Part shown: in pieces, positions 57,227 through 64,000 of the stretch | How the letters are laid out: each line of letters begins with the position of its first letter | How positions within the stretch are numbered: the stretch's first letter is position 1 | From: Actinomadura atramentaria DSM 43919 | GTDB lineage: Bacteria; Actinomycetota; Actinomycetes; Streptosporangiales; Streptosporangiaceae | Direction: 5' to 3' | DNA length: 64,000 bases | Assembly: GCF_000381885.1 (NCBI RefSeq) | Contig: NZ_KB907208.1 | Span: forward strand, 558,001 to 622,000 | Program-made: the position numbers and the translations under genes | The notes under the pieces: generated by a model | Database searches by the model: none | The model's input: only the letters and a program-made list of their open reading frames with translations | What the model was told of the DNA's origin: nothing

Positions 57227-59000
57227 CCCGCTGGGCGACTCGATCGCCGCGTTCGTCGCGCCCTACCCGCAGGGCCCCGACGACCCACGCCGCGTCACCA
57301 GCTGGCAGATGTTCGAGCGCGTCTACGGGGGCTTCTGGGGCAACCAGCTGCTCGGGTCGGCGGTGTTCTCGTTCTTCGCCAACGGCGGCAGCCAGTGCTA
57401 CATCTCCCGAGCGGTGCCCGCCGACGCGATTGCCGCCGTGACGACCCTGCTCAACCAGGGCGACCCCGGCGAGGTGAAGCCTCCGGTTCCTGGGCTGCGC
57501 GACAAGACCGACACGCCGTCGGCATGGAACGTGGCGGCACCCGCCGCCCCGGCCCCGACCGTCAAGTCCAAGAAGGCCGCCGCCGCATCCTCCTCGGTCG
57601 AGGAGGATGCGGGCGCTGTCGAGGAGGACATCGACGACGACCCGGCGATCGTCACCGTCACCGGCACGCCCCTGGCCGCCGATGTCACCGCCGACGACGC
57701 CAAGGCCACGGCCGACTGGATTCGTCCGCCGGTCCCGCCGGTCGACACCCTGACCGTCACCGCCCGTTCCAAGGGGGCCATCGGCAACACGTTGTCGATC
57801 GAGGTCATCGCCCGCACCAGCGCCGTGGCCGAGGCCGGCAAGGACGGCCGCGTGGACTTCGTTGTCCGGCAGGGCTGGCAGTCCGACGACTCCCCGGGCA
57901 CGGTCCTGGAGACCTTCCCCGACGTCAGCATGAACCCGCTGGACTCGCGGTACCTGCCCAACATCATCAACAGCCCCGTGTCGGGGTCGGCGTACGTGCT
58001 GGTCACCCACCTGACCGCCACCGAGAAGTTCGAGTCCCCGTGGGACGAGTTGGCCGCCACCACCGATCCGGTGCCGCTGGCGGGCGGAATCGATGGCACC
58101 GCCGCCCCCGACCTGATGGCCGCGGTCGAGGCGCTGACCGGCGTGGCCGAGTCGGTCGGCCTGAACGTCAACATCGTCAACTGCAACGACTCGGCGATCC
58201 TCAACAGCGCGCTGAAGTGGGCGCAGGACAACTCGGCGTTCTTGGTCGTCGATCCGCCGATGATCGCCGACGGGTCCCAGGACGTGGCCGCGGCCACCAG
58301 CGAGTACGTCAACTGGATCAACTCCAGCAAACTGGCCGACTCCAGCTACGGAGCGGCCTATGTGCCGTGGGTGCGGATGGCCGACCCCACCTCCTCCATC
58401 CCCGGAGCGTCGCGACTGGTGCCGCCGGGCGGCGCGGTGCTGGGGGTCTACGACAAGACCGACTCGGCGATCGGACCGCACAAGGCCCCGGCCGGTATCC
58501 GCACCGCGCTCAACGGCCTAGTCGACGTGCAGTACCGCTTCCCGCTCCAAAGCACCGACACCCTCAACGACAACCACATCAACTGCATCAGGCCCGTGCC
58601 CGGCTCGGGGATCTGCGTCATGGGCGCCAGGACGCTGAAGGGCGGCTTCCCCGATCGCTACATCAGCGTGCGCCGCACGCTGATCATGCTGCGCCGCCAG
58701 CTCATCAACCGCACCAGGTGGGCGATCTTCGAGCCCAACGGTCCCGCGCTGTGGGAGCAGCTGTCGGTGATGTTGGACCAGTACCTGATGTCGCTCATGC
58801 AGATGGGCGTTTTGAAGGGCTCCACCGCCGAGACGTCCTACTTCGTCAGGTGCGACGCCGAGAACAACCCACCCGCCGTCGCCAACGCGGGCCGCGTGAA
58901 TATCGACATCGGCCTGGCCCTGGCGTCGCCCGCCGAGTTCATTGTGATTCGGATCGGCCAGTACGAGGGCGGAGCCGACGTCAACGAAGTCGCATCCTGA
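57153..59000 (+). CDS. Contractile tail sheath protein
   Basis: A 615-residue sheath subunit. The N-terminal Ala-Val-Ser-Tyr-Leu-Thr-Pro-Gly-Val-Tyr-Val-Glu-Glu and the conserved C-terminal core (Arg-Arg-Thr-Leu-Ile-Met-Leu-Arg, Trp-Ala-Ile-Phe-Glu-Pro-Asn, Cys-Asp-Ala-Glu-Asn-Asn-Pro, Ile-Asp-Ile-Gly-Leu-Ala-Leu) are diagnostic of phage and contractile-injection sheaths. An Ala/Glu-rich insert (about 115-190) is likely a surface domain. ATG 57153 follows GAGGAA; GTG 57138 is in frame upstream. It is followed directly by the tube gene. Confidence 0.93.
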   Translation: MAVSYLTPGVYVEENLDPLVEPPANPLGDSIAAFVAPYPQGPDDPRRVTSWQMFERVYGGFWGNQLLGSAVFSFFANGGSQCYISRAVPADAIAAVTTLLNQGDPGEVKPPVPGLRDKTDTPSAWNVAAPAAPAPTVKSKKAAAASSSVEEDAGAVEEDIDDDPAIVTVTGTPLAADVTADDAKATADWIRPPVPPVDTLTVTARSKGAIGNTLSIEVIARTSAVAEAGKDGRVDFVVRQGWQSDDSPGTVLETFPDVSMNPLDSRYLPNIINSPVSGSAYVLVTHLTATEKFESPWDELAATTDPVPLAGGIDGTAAPDLMAAVEALTGVAESVGLNVNIVNCNDSAILNSALKWAQDNSAFLVVDPPMIADGSQDVAAATSEYVNWINSSKLADSSYGAAYVPWVRMADPTSSIPGASRLVPPGGAVLGVYDKTDSAIGPHKAPAGIRTALNGLVDVQYRFPLQSTDTLNDNHINCIRPVPGSGICVMGARTLKGGFPDRYISVRRTLIMLRRQLINRTRWAIFEPNGPALWEQLSVMLDQYLMSLMQMGVLKGSTAETSYFVRCDAENNPPAVANAGRVNIDIGLALASPAEFIVIRIGQYEGGADVNEVAS

Positions 59001-59031
59001 CCTTTAATCATAGGCACTCGGGGGAGTTAAC

Positions 59032-59580
59032 ATGCCTATCACTCAGAAGGCGTCCATCGCCCATATCGAAACCGATCCTCTTCGCAATTTCCGGTTCCGT
59101 GTGAAGATTCACAAGGCCGGTTTTCCGGAGATGGGTTTCATGGCCGTGAGTGGATTGAACATCACGACCGAAGTGATTCCTTACCGTGAAGGTGGGATGA
59201 ACACGACCACGCAGAAGATGCCTGGTCAGGCCGATTTTGCACCGATCACGCTGTCCAAGGGATTGGCGGTCGGCGACTCGGCGATGATGGAGTGGACGCG
59301 CGAGCTTTTCACTGTTTTGCAGGGCACCGGACCCGGTAAGCCCGGTGCGGAATTCCGTGCTCGCGTGCAGATCGACATCATCGATCACCCGGTCACCGTC
59401 AAGCAGGCTCCGATCAAGGCCAGCTTCATGGTCTACAACGCTTGGCCCACGGCCGTGGCATTTTCGGATCTCGACGCCGGGGCAAATGCGGTTCTGGTGC
59501 AGCAGATGACCTTGGCGCACGAAGGTTTCGAGTTCCGAATCGCAAACAAGGTCGGCACCGCCGAGCCCAAGAAGTGGTAA
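59032..59580 (+). CDS. Tail tube protein (T4 gp19-like)
   Basis: A 182-residue tube subunit. Asn-Phe-Arg-Phe-Arg-Val-Lys-Ile, Phe-Met-Ala-Val-Ser-Gly-Leu, Glu-Val-Ile-Pro-Tyr-Arg-Glu-Gly-Gly and the C-terminal Leu-Ala-His-Glu-Gly-Phe-Glu match tube proteins of contractile tails. Placed right after the sheath gene, as in myophages and injection machines. GGGGGAG precedes the ATG. Confidence 0.92.
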   Translation: MPITQKASIAHIETDPLRNFRFRVKIHKAGFPEMGFMAVSGLNITTEVIPYREGGMNTTTQKMPGQADFAPITLSKGLAVGDSAMMEWTRELFTVLQGTGPGKPGAEFRARVQIDIIDHPVTVKQAPIKASFMVYNAWPTAVAFSDLDAGANAVLVQQMTLAHEGFEFRIANKVGTAEPKKW

Positions 59581-59632
59581 TTCCGTAAGCGGTTTGCGCA
59601 CCAGCACTGAACAAATACACGGGGGAGAAACA

Positions 59633-60520
59633 ATGGAGACCGAAACTGTCACCGCCGACCCGTTCGGGGACGGATGGGTCAACCCGATGAACAACCCGGG
59701 GGCCGCCAACGCCGCCATCGGCCAGGCCCTGGCCACCGCCACCGCAGGCAGCCCGATGCCTGACATCCCAGCCCACCACACCTCCGGGCACGTGGACCTG
59801 GTCGGCGGCTTCTTCGACGGCGAGGGCCAGCTGGTCCGCCACGCGACCGTGCGGGAGCTGACCGGCGAGCACGAGGAACGCATCGCCAAGGCCCGCCAGT
59901 CCCGCAACAGCGCGCGGATGCTGGCCACGCTGCTGGAATGCGGGGTCGAGCGCCTGGGCGACCAGGAGGCCACCCCCAAGCTGCTGCGCAAGCTGCTGAT
60001 CGGAGACCGCGACCAGCTCATCCTGGAGATCCGCCGCGCCACCTACGGCAACGAGCTGGAGTTCCCGGCCGCCGAATGCCCGCACTGCAACGGCAAGGTC
60101 GACCTGGAACTCACCCTGGACGACATCCCCACCCGCCACCTGGACACGCCCGAGGACCGCAACTTCACCGTGCCGCTGCGGCGAGGCCGCGTCGCCAACG
60201 TGCGCCTGCCGATCGGCGAGGACCAGGAAGCGCTGCTGGAGCTGTCGGGAAACAACGCCTCGCTGGCCGAGCAGAACACGCTGCTGCTGTCACGAACCGT
60301 CAAGTCCTTCACCGAGCCCGACGGCAGCGAGACCCAGGCCGCGGGCATCCCGGCGATGGTCCGCGAGCGCCTGTCGATGCCCGACCGCGCCGCCATCCTC
60401 AAGGCCCTCAACGACCGCCGTCCCGGCCCGCGCTACGACGAGCTGTCCTTCACGCACGATGCGTGCGGGGAGGAGGTCGAGCTGCCCGTCACGGTCAGCG
60501 ACCTGTTTCTCGGTCTGTGA
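59633..60520 (+). CDS. Tail assembly chaperone / T4 baseplate-like protein
   Basis: A 295-residue protein between tube and tail-length genes. It has a disordered N-terminus, Thr-Val-Arg-Glu-Leu-Thr-Gly-Glu-His-Glu-Glu, a Leu-Leu-Ile-Gly-Asp-Arg-Asp segment and two Cys sites (Cys-Pro-His-Cys and a C-terminal Asp-Ala-Cys-Gly-Glu-Glu-Val-Glu-Leu), which could bind zinc. The Gly-Asp-Arg-Asp-plus-CxxC pattern is common to the phage and injection-machine protein at this position. GGGGGAG before the ATG. A short out-of-frame extension follows. Confidence 0.72.
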   Translation: METETVTADPFGDGWVNPMNNPGAANAAIGQALATATAGSPMPDIPAHHTSGHVDLVGGFFDGEGQLVRHATVRELTGEHEERIAKARQSRNSARMLATLLECGVERLGDQEATPKLLRKLLIGDRDQLILEIRRATYGNELEFPAAECPHCNGKVDLELTLDDIPTRHLDTPEDRNFTVPLRRGRVANVRLPIGEDQEALLELSGNNASLAEQNTLLLSRTVKSFTEPDGSETQAAGIPAMVRERLSMPDRAAILKALNDRRPGPRYDELSFTHDACGEEVELPVTVSDLFLGL

Positions 60521-60656
60521 CTACCGCGCCGCCTACGCCGACTACGAGCTGATCGCCGCGGCCATGCCCTGGCCGTTGGCCGACATCAAGAACCTGACCG
60601 TCCGCGAGCGCCACCACTGGAAGGCGTTCGTGATCGCCCGCACCGAAAGGGAGTGA
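60459..60656 (+). CDS. Out-of-frame chaperone extension (frameshift product or overlapping ORF)
   Basis: In the +1 frame relative to the chaperone, a reading frame runs through the chaperone stop and encodes Tyr-Arg-Ala-Ala-Tyr-Ala-Asp-Tyr-Glu-Leu-Ile-Ala-Ala-Ala-Met-Pro-Trp-Pro-Leu-Ala, then Arg-Glu-Arg-His-His-Trp. That reads as a real small domain from about base 60519 on. It could be reached by ribosomal frameshifting, as with lambda gpG-T, or from the ATG at 60459, which has no good ribosome-binding site. Ends four bases before the tail-protein start. Confidence 0.5.
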   Translation: MRAGRRSSCPSRSATCFSVCDYRAAYADYELIAAAMPWPLADIKNLTVRERHHWKAFVIARTERE

Positions 60657-60659
60657 CCC

Positions 60660-63563
60660 GTGGCCGACACGCCGACGCCGTCTTCGGGCACCTCTGGGGA
60701 GGACCAGCTGCAACGCGCCGTCGATGCGCTGGAACGCACCATCTCCCGGTTCGCCCGGTTCCTGGAGAGCAAGGGCGCAGCCAGCCCTGGCGCATCGGGG
60801 CGCATGGGTAACGGCGGCTGGAACTCGATGTCCAACTGGATGGGCGGACGCCCCAACGGCGGGCAGGTCCGCCAGGGGCCCGGCGGGGCGATGCAGGTCG
60901 CCTCCATGCTGGCCCGCTCGGGCGCCGGTGGAGTCGGCGGTGCGGGCGGAGGCGGTACCCCTAACGGGGGCGGCTCGGCGTTCACCGGCGGTGGCCAGGG
61001 CGGCTCGATGGGTGCCGGGACCGGCGGCGGGATCGGTGGGGGCGGTGGGTTCTTGTCGATGCTCGCCGACCAGGCCGACGACCAGGGCGGCGCGATGGGC
61101 TTGGCTGGCAAGGCGATGGGCTCCTGGCTGGACTTCGGCAAACGGCAGATGCCCGACCAGCTCACCATGGACGCCGTCGCCTCCTCGGTGTCGATGGGCA
61201 CCTCCATGGACCCCCGCGAGGCCCGCAAGCAGTTCCTCGGGCAGCAGTTCGGGCGTAACGGGGAGGGCATCCCGGGCATCGCCTTCAACGTCCGCGACTG
61301 GGCCAACGCCGCTCAGATGCGCCGCACCATGGGCACCCTGCCGATCCCCGGTGCCACCACCGCCCGCCAGCGCGCGGGCAACGTCGACTTCACCCAGATC
61401 GGCCTGACCAACCCCACGCTCGGGGCAGCCGGGGCCGCACGCGTCCAGCAGCAGCTCGCAGGCCCGTCCTCGACGTTCACCTTCATGAACCTGGGCGGCC
61501 GGTTGTCGGGCGGCGGCAGCAACGTGTCGATGTCGCAGATGAGCAACCAGCTGCTCAACCGCGCCGGGCTGAACCTGAACAAGATGTCCGCCAAGGACAT
61601 CGAGACGTTCTTCGCCCAGGGCGGCACCGGCCGCATCCAGGCCATCGAGTCGGGATGGTCCGAAGAGACCGTCTCAGCGATGCGCACCAACCTCCAGGGC
61701 CAGAAGAAGTTCATGGCCGACGGCGGCAACGCCGGCGACTGGGACCGGCTGGCGCAGAAGGCCGCCGACGGCGACGAAGAGGCCAAGAAGAAGATCGGCG
61801 ACTACGTCGGCGCCCAGGGCGTGCAGAAGCTCAAGGACCTCAAGGGCACCAAGATGTCGCGCTCGGCCGACATCAACGAGGACTACATGGACTCGGTCGA
61901 GGCCGCAGCGGGCGCGGCGACCGAGCTGGAAAAGGCCCTCACCAACATCATCAACCTCCCGGGGATCAAGCAGCTGGTCGCCGCATCCGGCGGCGCGAGC
62001 GTGCTGGACTCGGTCGGCAAGGGCGGCCTGATCGCCGGGGGCCTGAAGATCGCCTCCGGTGTCGGGTCGGCGATGAGTTCGGTGCAGCAGGGCAACTTGC
62101 CGGGGGCGTGGAACGCAGTCAAGGGCCTGCTGGGCGGTGCGGGCCCCGAGCCGATGAGCAAGCAGACCGACAAGGCCCCCGGCGGCAGCGGGTGCGACGG
62201 AGCCGACTCCGGAGCCGTCGCAACGATGATCAAAGCGGGCAAGTCCAAGCTGGGCACGCCCTACCTGCTGGGCGCCCGCGAAGGCGACACCAGCAAGTTC
62301 GACTGCTCCAGCTTCGTGCAGTGGATGTACTCCCTCGCCGGGAAAAAGATCACACGCACCACCCAGACCCAGTGGCGCAACGACGGACGCCGCGTCAAGC
62401 CCGGCGAGAAGCTCCAACCAGGCGACCTGCTGTACCGGCGCACAGGATTTGGCGCACCACCAGGACACGTCGGCATGTACATCGGCGGCGGACAGGTCAT
62501 CGACACCGGCTCCAACCAGACCGGCGGCGTGAAGATCACCAAATACTCCAAGGCCCGCTGGGACATGGGCGCCAAGCGCATCCTGGGCTGCTCGCTGTCG
62601 GACAACGCCGCCGCCAACGGCCAGGGCGGCGGAGCCCAGGGCGGGAGCGGACCCGACCAGGCCGGCGGTCAGTCCGTCGGGCAGGCCATGGGCCACATGG
62701 GCGACAAGTACGGCTCGGTCGAAGAAGTCGAAGCCATCGCCGGGGCACTGTCGGGCGCGGACGTCGGCGTGGGGGAGGACTCGGCCACCAAGGAACGCCA
62801 GACCGAGTCCAACGGCGCATCCGACCAGAACAACTCCGGCTCGTCGTCCTACACCGGGAAGATCGACTGGTCCAAGGCCAAGTCCGGCGAGGTCGCCTCC
62901 TACTGGGACACCGGCTCCGACTCCTCCTACGGCGACACCGGCGCACCGGCGTGCGGCAAGGGGATGAAGAAGAACCACATCGCCCACCGCACGTTGAAGT
63001 GCGGCACGAAGGTCGCCTTCCGGCACAAGGGCAAGGTCCAGATCGGTGAGGTCGGCGACCGCGGCCCCGGCATCCCCGACCGCGAATACGACATCTCCAC
63101 GTACATGATGGCGCAGTTCGGCCAGGGCTTCTGGGACCCCAAGCGCCCCAAGGCATCCGGCCAGGGCCTGGTGCGCGCCGAGTACGTGGTGCTGGGCGGC
63201 GGCGACAAGGGAAGCCAGCCCCCGGGCCTGGACGCCAACGGCCGCCCCAAGCGCAACGCCTACGCCACCGGCGCGTGGGAGACCGAGGACGAGACCGCCG
63301 ACCTACACAAAGGCGAGATGGTCCTGCCCAAGGAAGTCGCCGAGCAGGTCCGCGAAGTGCTGGCCAAAGCGTCGGTGTTCAAGACCCGCCCTGCCCAGAC
63401 CGGCAGTGGGGGCGGCAAGCTCGCGCTGCACTTCGGGCAGGGCTCGGTCGTGTTCCGCGTGAGCGGCACCGTCACCCCCGAGTCCGCCCAGGCCGCCGCC
63501 CGCGCGTTCGCCCAGCAGCTGGCCCGCGAACGTGTGTACGAGCTGATGGGCGCCGGGGGGTAA
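60660..63563 (+). CDS. Large tail protein with NlpC/P60 and RlpA-like hydrolase domains
   Basis: A 967-residue tape-measure-like virion protein. The first 500 residues are Gly/Ala/Met-rich with helical stretches. An NlpC/P60 peptidase domain (about 517-640) has its Cys in Phe-Asp-Cys-Ser-Ser-Phe and His in Gly-His-Val-Gly-Met-Tyr. A double-psi beta-barrel (about 735-845) of RlpA/expansin type follows, with Ser-Tyr-Gly-Asp-Thr-Gly-Ala-Pro-Ala-Cys-Gly and Val-Gly-Asp-Arg-Gly-Pro. Together they could cut peptide and glycan parts of the wall during DNA entry. GTG start. Confidence 0.78.
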   Translation: MADTPTPSSGTSGEDQLQRAVDALERTISRFARFLESKGAASPGASGRMGNGGWNSMSNWMGGRPNGGQVRQGPGGAMQVASMLARSGAGGVGGAGGGGTPNGGGSAFTGGGQGGSMGAGTGGGIGGGGGFLSMLADQADDQGGAMGLAGKAMGSWLDFGKRQMPDQLTMDAVASSVSMGTSMDPREARKQFLGQQFGRNGEGIPGIAFNVRDWANAAQMRRTMGTLPIPGATTARQRAGNVDFTQIGLTNPTLGAAGAARVQQQLAGPSSTFTFMNLGGRLSGGGSNVSMSQMSNQLLNRAGLNLNKMSAKDIETFFAQGGTGRIQAIESGWSEETVSAMRTNLQGQKKFMADGGNAGDWDRLAQKAADGDEEAKKKIGDYVGAQGVQKLKDLKGTKMSRSADINEDYMDSVEAAAGAATELEKALTNIINLPGIKQLVAASGGASVLDSVGKGGLIAGGLKIASGVGSAMSSVQQGNLPGAWNAVKGLLGGAGPEPMSKQTDKAPGGSGCDGADSGAVATMIKAGKSKLGTPYLLGAREGDTSKFDCSSFVQWMYSLAGKKITRTTQTQWRNDGRRVKPGEKLQPGDLLYRRTGFGAPPGHVGMYIGGGQVIDTGSNQTGGVKITKYSKARWDMGAKRILGCSLSDNAAANGQGGGAQGGSGPDQAGGQSVGQAMGHMGDKYGSVEEVEAIAGALSGADVGVGEDSATKERQTESNGASDQNNSGSSSYTGKIDWSKAKSGEVASYWDTGSDSSYGDTGAPACGKGMKKNHIAHRTLKCGTKVAFRHKGKVQIGEVGDRGPGIPDREYDISTYMMAQFGQGFWDPKRPKASGQGLVRAEYVVLGGGDKGSQPPGLDANGRPKRNAYATGAWETEDETADLHKGEMVLPKEVAEQVREVLAKASVFKTRPAQTGSGGGKLALHFGQGSVVFRVSGTVTPESAQAAARAFAQQLARERVYELMGAGG

Positions 63564-63566
63564 GCC

Positions 63567-64000
63567 ATGCCACCACGCATCAAGCGCATCATCGGCGCCA
63601 ACGACCTGGAGCGCACCGCCGAACGGCTGATCTGCGCGGCGGCGACCTGGGACAAGGCCATCTCGCGGTGGGAGCAGCTCCAGTCCGCGGCCAACCGGCT
63701 GACCGGTGGCGGCATCGGCTACACCGCCACCCGTTCGCCCGGCTGGAACGCCGGGTCCAACTACTCGGCCAATCGCGCCAACGGCGGTGGAGCACGGTTC
63801 TCCTCCACCAGCTATCGCACGCCTCAACGTCCCGCCCCTCGTCGGGGACCAGGGGCGGCAGGTAGCGGAGCCCGAGGCACCAGCTCCGGCGGTGGCGGTG
63901 GCGGTGGCGGAGGAGCGTTCGGCGGCGTGGCCCCCTCACCCAGCGGCGGCGGCGGCGGTGGTGGTGGCGGGTTCCTGTCGCAGATGAGCGGCAGCCTGCC
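63567..64000 (+). CDS. Tail protein, 5' part only (runs off the window)
   Basis: The first 144 codons: a basic helical N-terminus (Arg-Ile-Lys-Arg-Ile-Ile-Gly-Ala-Asn-Asp-Leu-Glu-Arg) with Trp-Asp-Lys-Ala-Ile-Ser-Arg-Trp, then Gly/Ser/Arg-rich low complexity with runs of eight or nine Gly and Phe-Leu-Ser-Gln-Met-Ser. The composition resembles the N-terminal half of the preceding protein (including Phe-Leu-Ser-(Met/Gln)-(Leu/Met)), so it may be a second tape-measure-like protein. ATG at 63567, three bases after the preceding stop. Confidence 0.65.
   Translation, partial: MPPRIKRIIGANDLERTAERLICAAATWDKAISRWEQLQSAANRLTGGGIGYTATRSPGWNAGSNYSANRANGGGARFSSTSYRTPQRPAPRRGPGAAGSGARGTSSGGGGGGGGGAFGGVAPSPSGGGGGGGGGFLSQMSGSL

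Noticed and set aside
60517..60552. Small GTG ORF right after the chaperone stop
   Set aside because: Twelve Pro/Thr-rich codons with no ribosome-binding site; the adjacent +1 frame gives a far more natural product.
42906..64000. Extracellular contractile injection system or tailocin
   Set aside because: Terminase, portal, scaffold and capsid genes are present, so this is a phage or prophage block rather than a headless injection machine. Decay of head functions is possible but not shown.

Overview
The window is very GC-rich, uses many GTG starts and 4-base start/stop overlaps, and carries an mce locus, XRE/DUF397 pairs, DUF574 and DUF2617/DUF4247 families. This points to a filamentous actinobacterium; an Actinomadura-like member of the Thermomonosporaceae is my best guess (inference from gene content, not a database match). 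The long reverse-strand open frames that shadow most genes are a GC-content artefact and are not annotated.

Layout. 1-3.5 kb: the 3' end of an mce (lipid importer) operon. 3.6-7.2 kb: a MarR regulator, a divergent run of five tightly packed small genes, and an XRE regulator with two near-identical DUF397 genes. 7.3-8.9 kb: an isoaspartyl-methyltransferase-like enzyme among three very small CxxCxGxG zinc proteins, one of them shorter than 50 residues. 9.1-10.5 kb: an MFS exporter. 10.7-18.9 kb: a reverse-strand operon encoding a Trypco1 protein, a cytoplasmic trypsin fused to a VMAP-C-like domain, a MoxR AAA+ ATPase, and a 1751-residue SAV_2336-type protein ending in TPRs. It looks like an NTP-dependent biological conflict or signalling system. 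19-25.7 kb: a membrane-anchored endonuclease/exonuclease/phosphatase, a DUF574 methyltransferase, and an operon of two lipoproteins, a secreted protein and a Ser/Thr kinase. 25.8-34.5 kb: housekeeping and accessory genes, including a quinone oxidoreductase behind a SoxR-like promoter, a TNT (NADase-type) protein, a CysRS-like remnant, a crotonase and a polysaccharide deacetylase. 34.6-36.1 kb: fdxA and dapC. 36.3-40.7 kb: a coupled membrane/polyamine cluster (DUF4178, DUF2617, DUF4247, DUF350, SpeE). 40.7-42.6 kb: a MerR regulator divergent from a long-chain-type acyl-CoA dehydrogenase.

42.6-64 kb: the left part of a prophage or domesticated phage. Order: palindrome-rich intergenic region, terminase, portal (N-terminus broken into three frames), scaffold, N4-gp56-type capsid, small head/neck proteins, a family of fibre-like proteins, contractile sheath, tube, tail chaperone with an out-of-frame extension, a large tail protein carrying NlpC/P60 and RlpA-like hydrolase domains, and the start of another tail protein that runs off the end. 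No integrase, repressor, lysis gene or att pair is visible, so whether it is functional cannot be judged. Its most unusual element is a protein with about thirty 14-residue tryptophan repeats that continue into the next gene.

No rRNA, tRNA or CRISPR array was found, and no gene-free stretch exceeds 300 bases; the longest are about 270 bases (8874-9105, and 42632-42905, which is full of palindromes).
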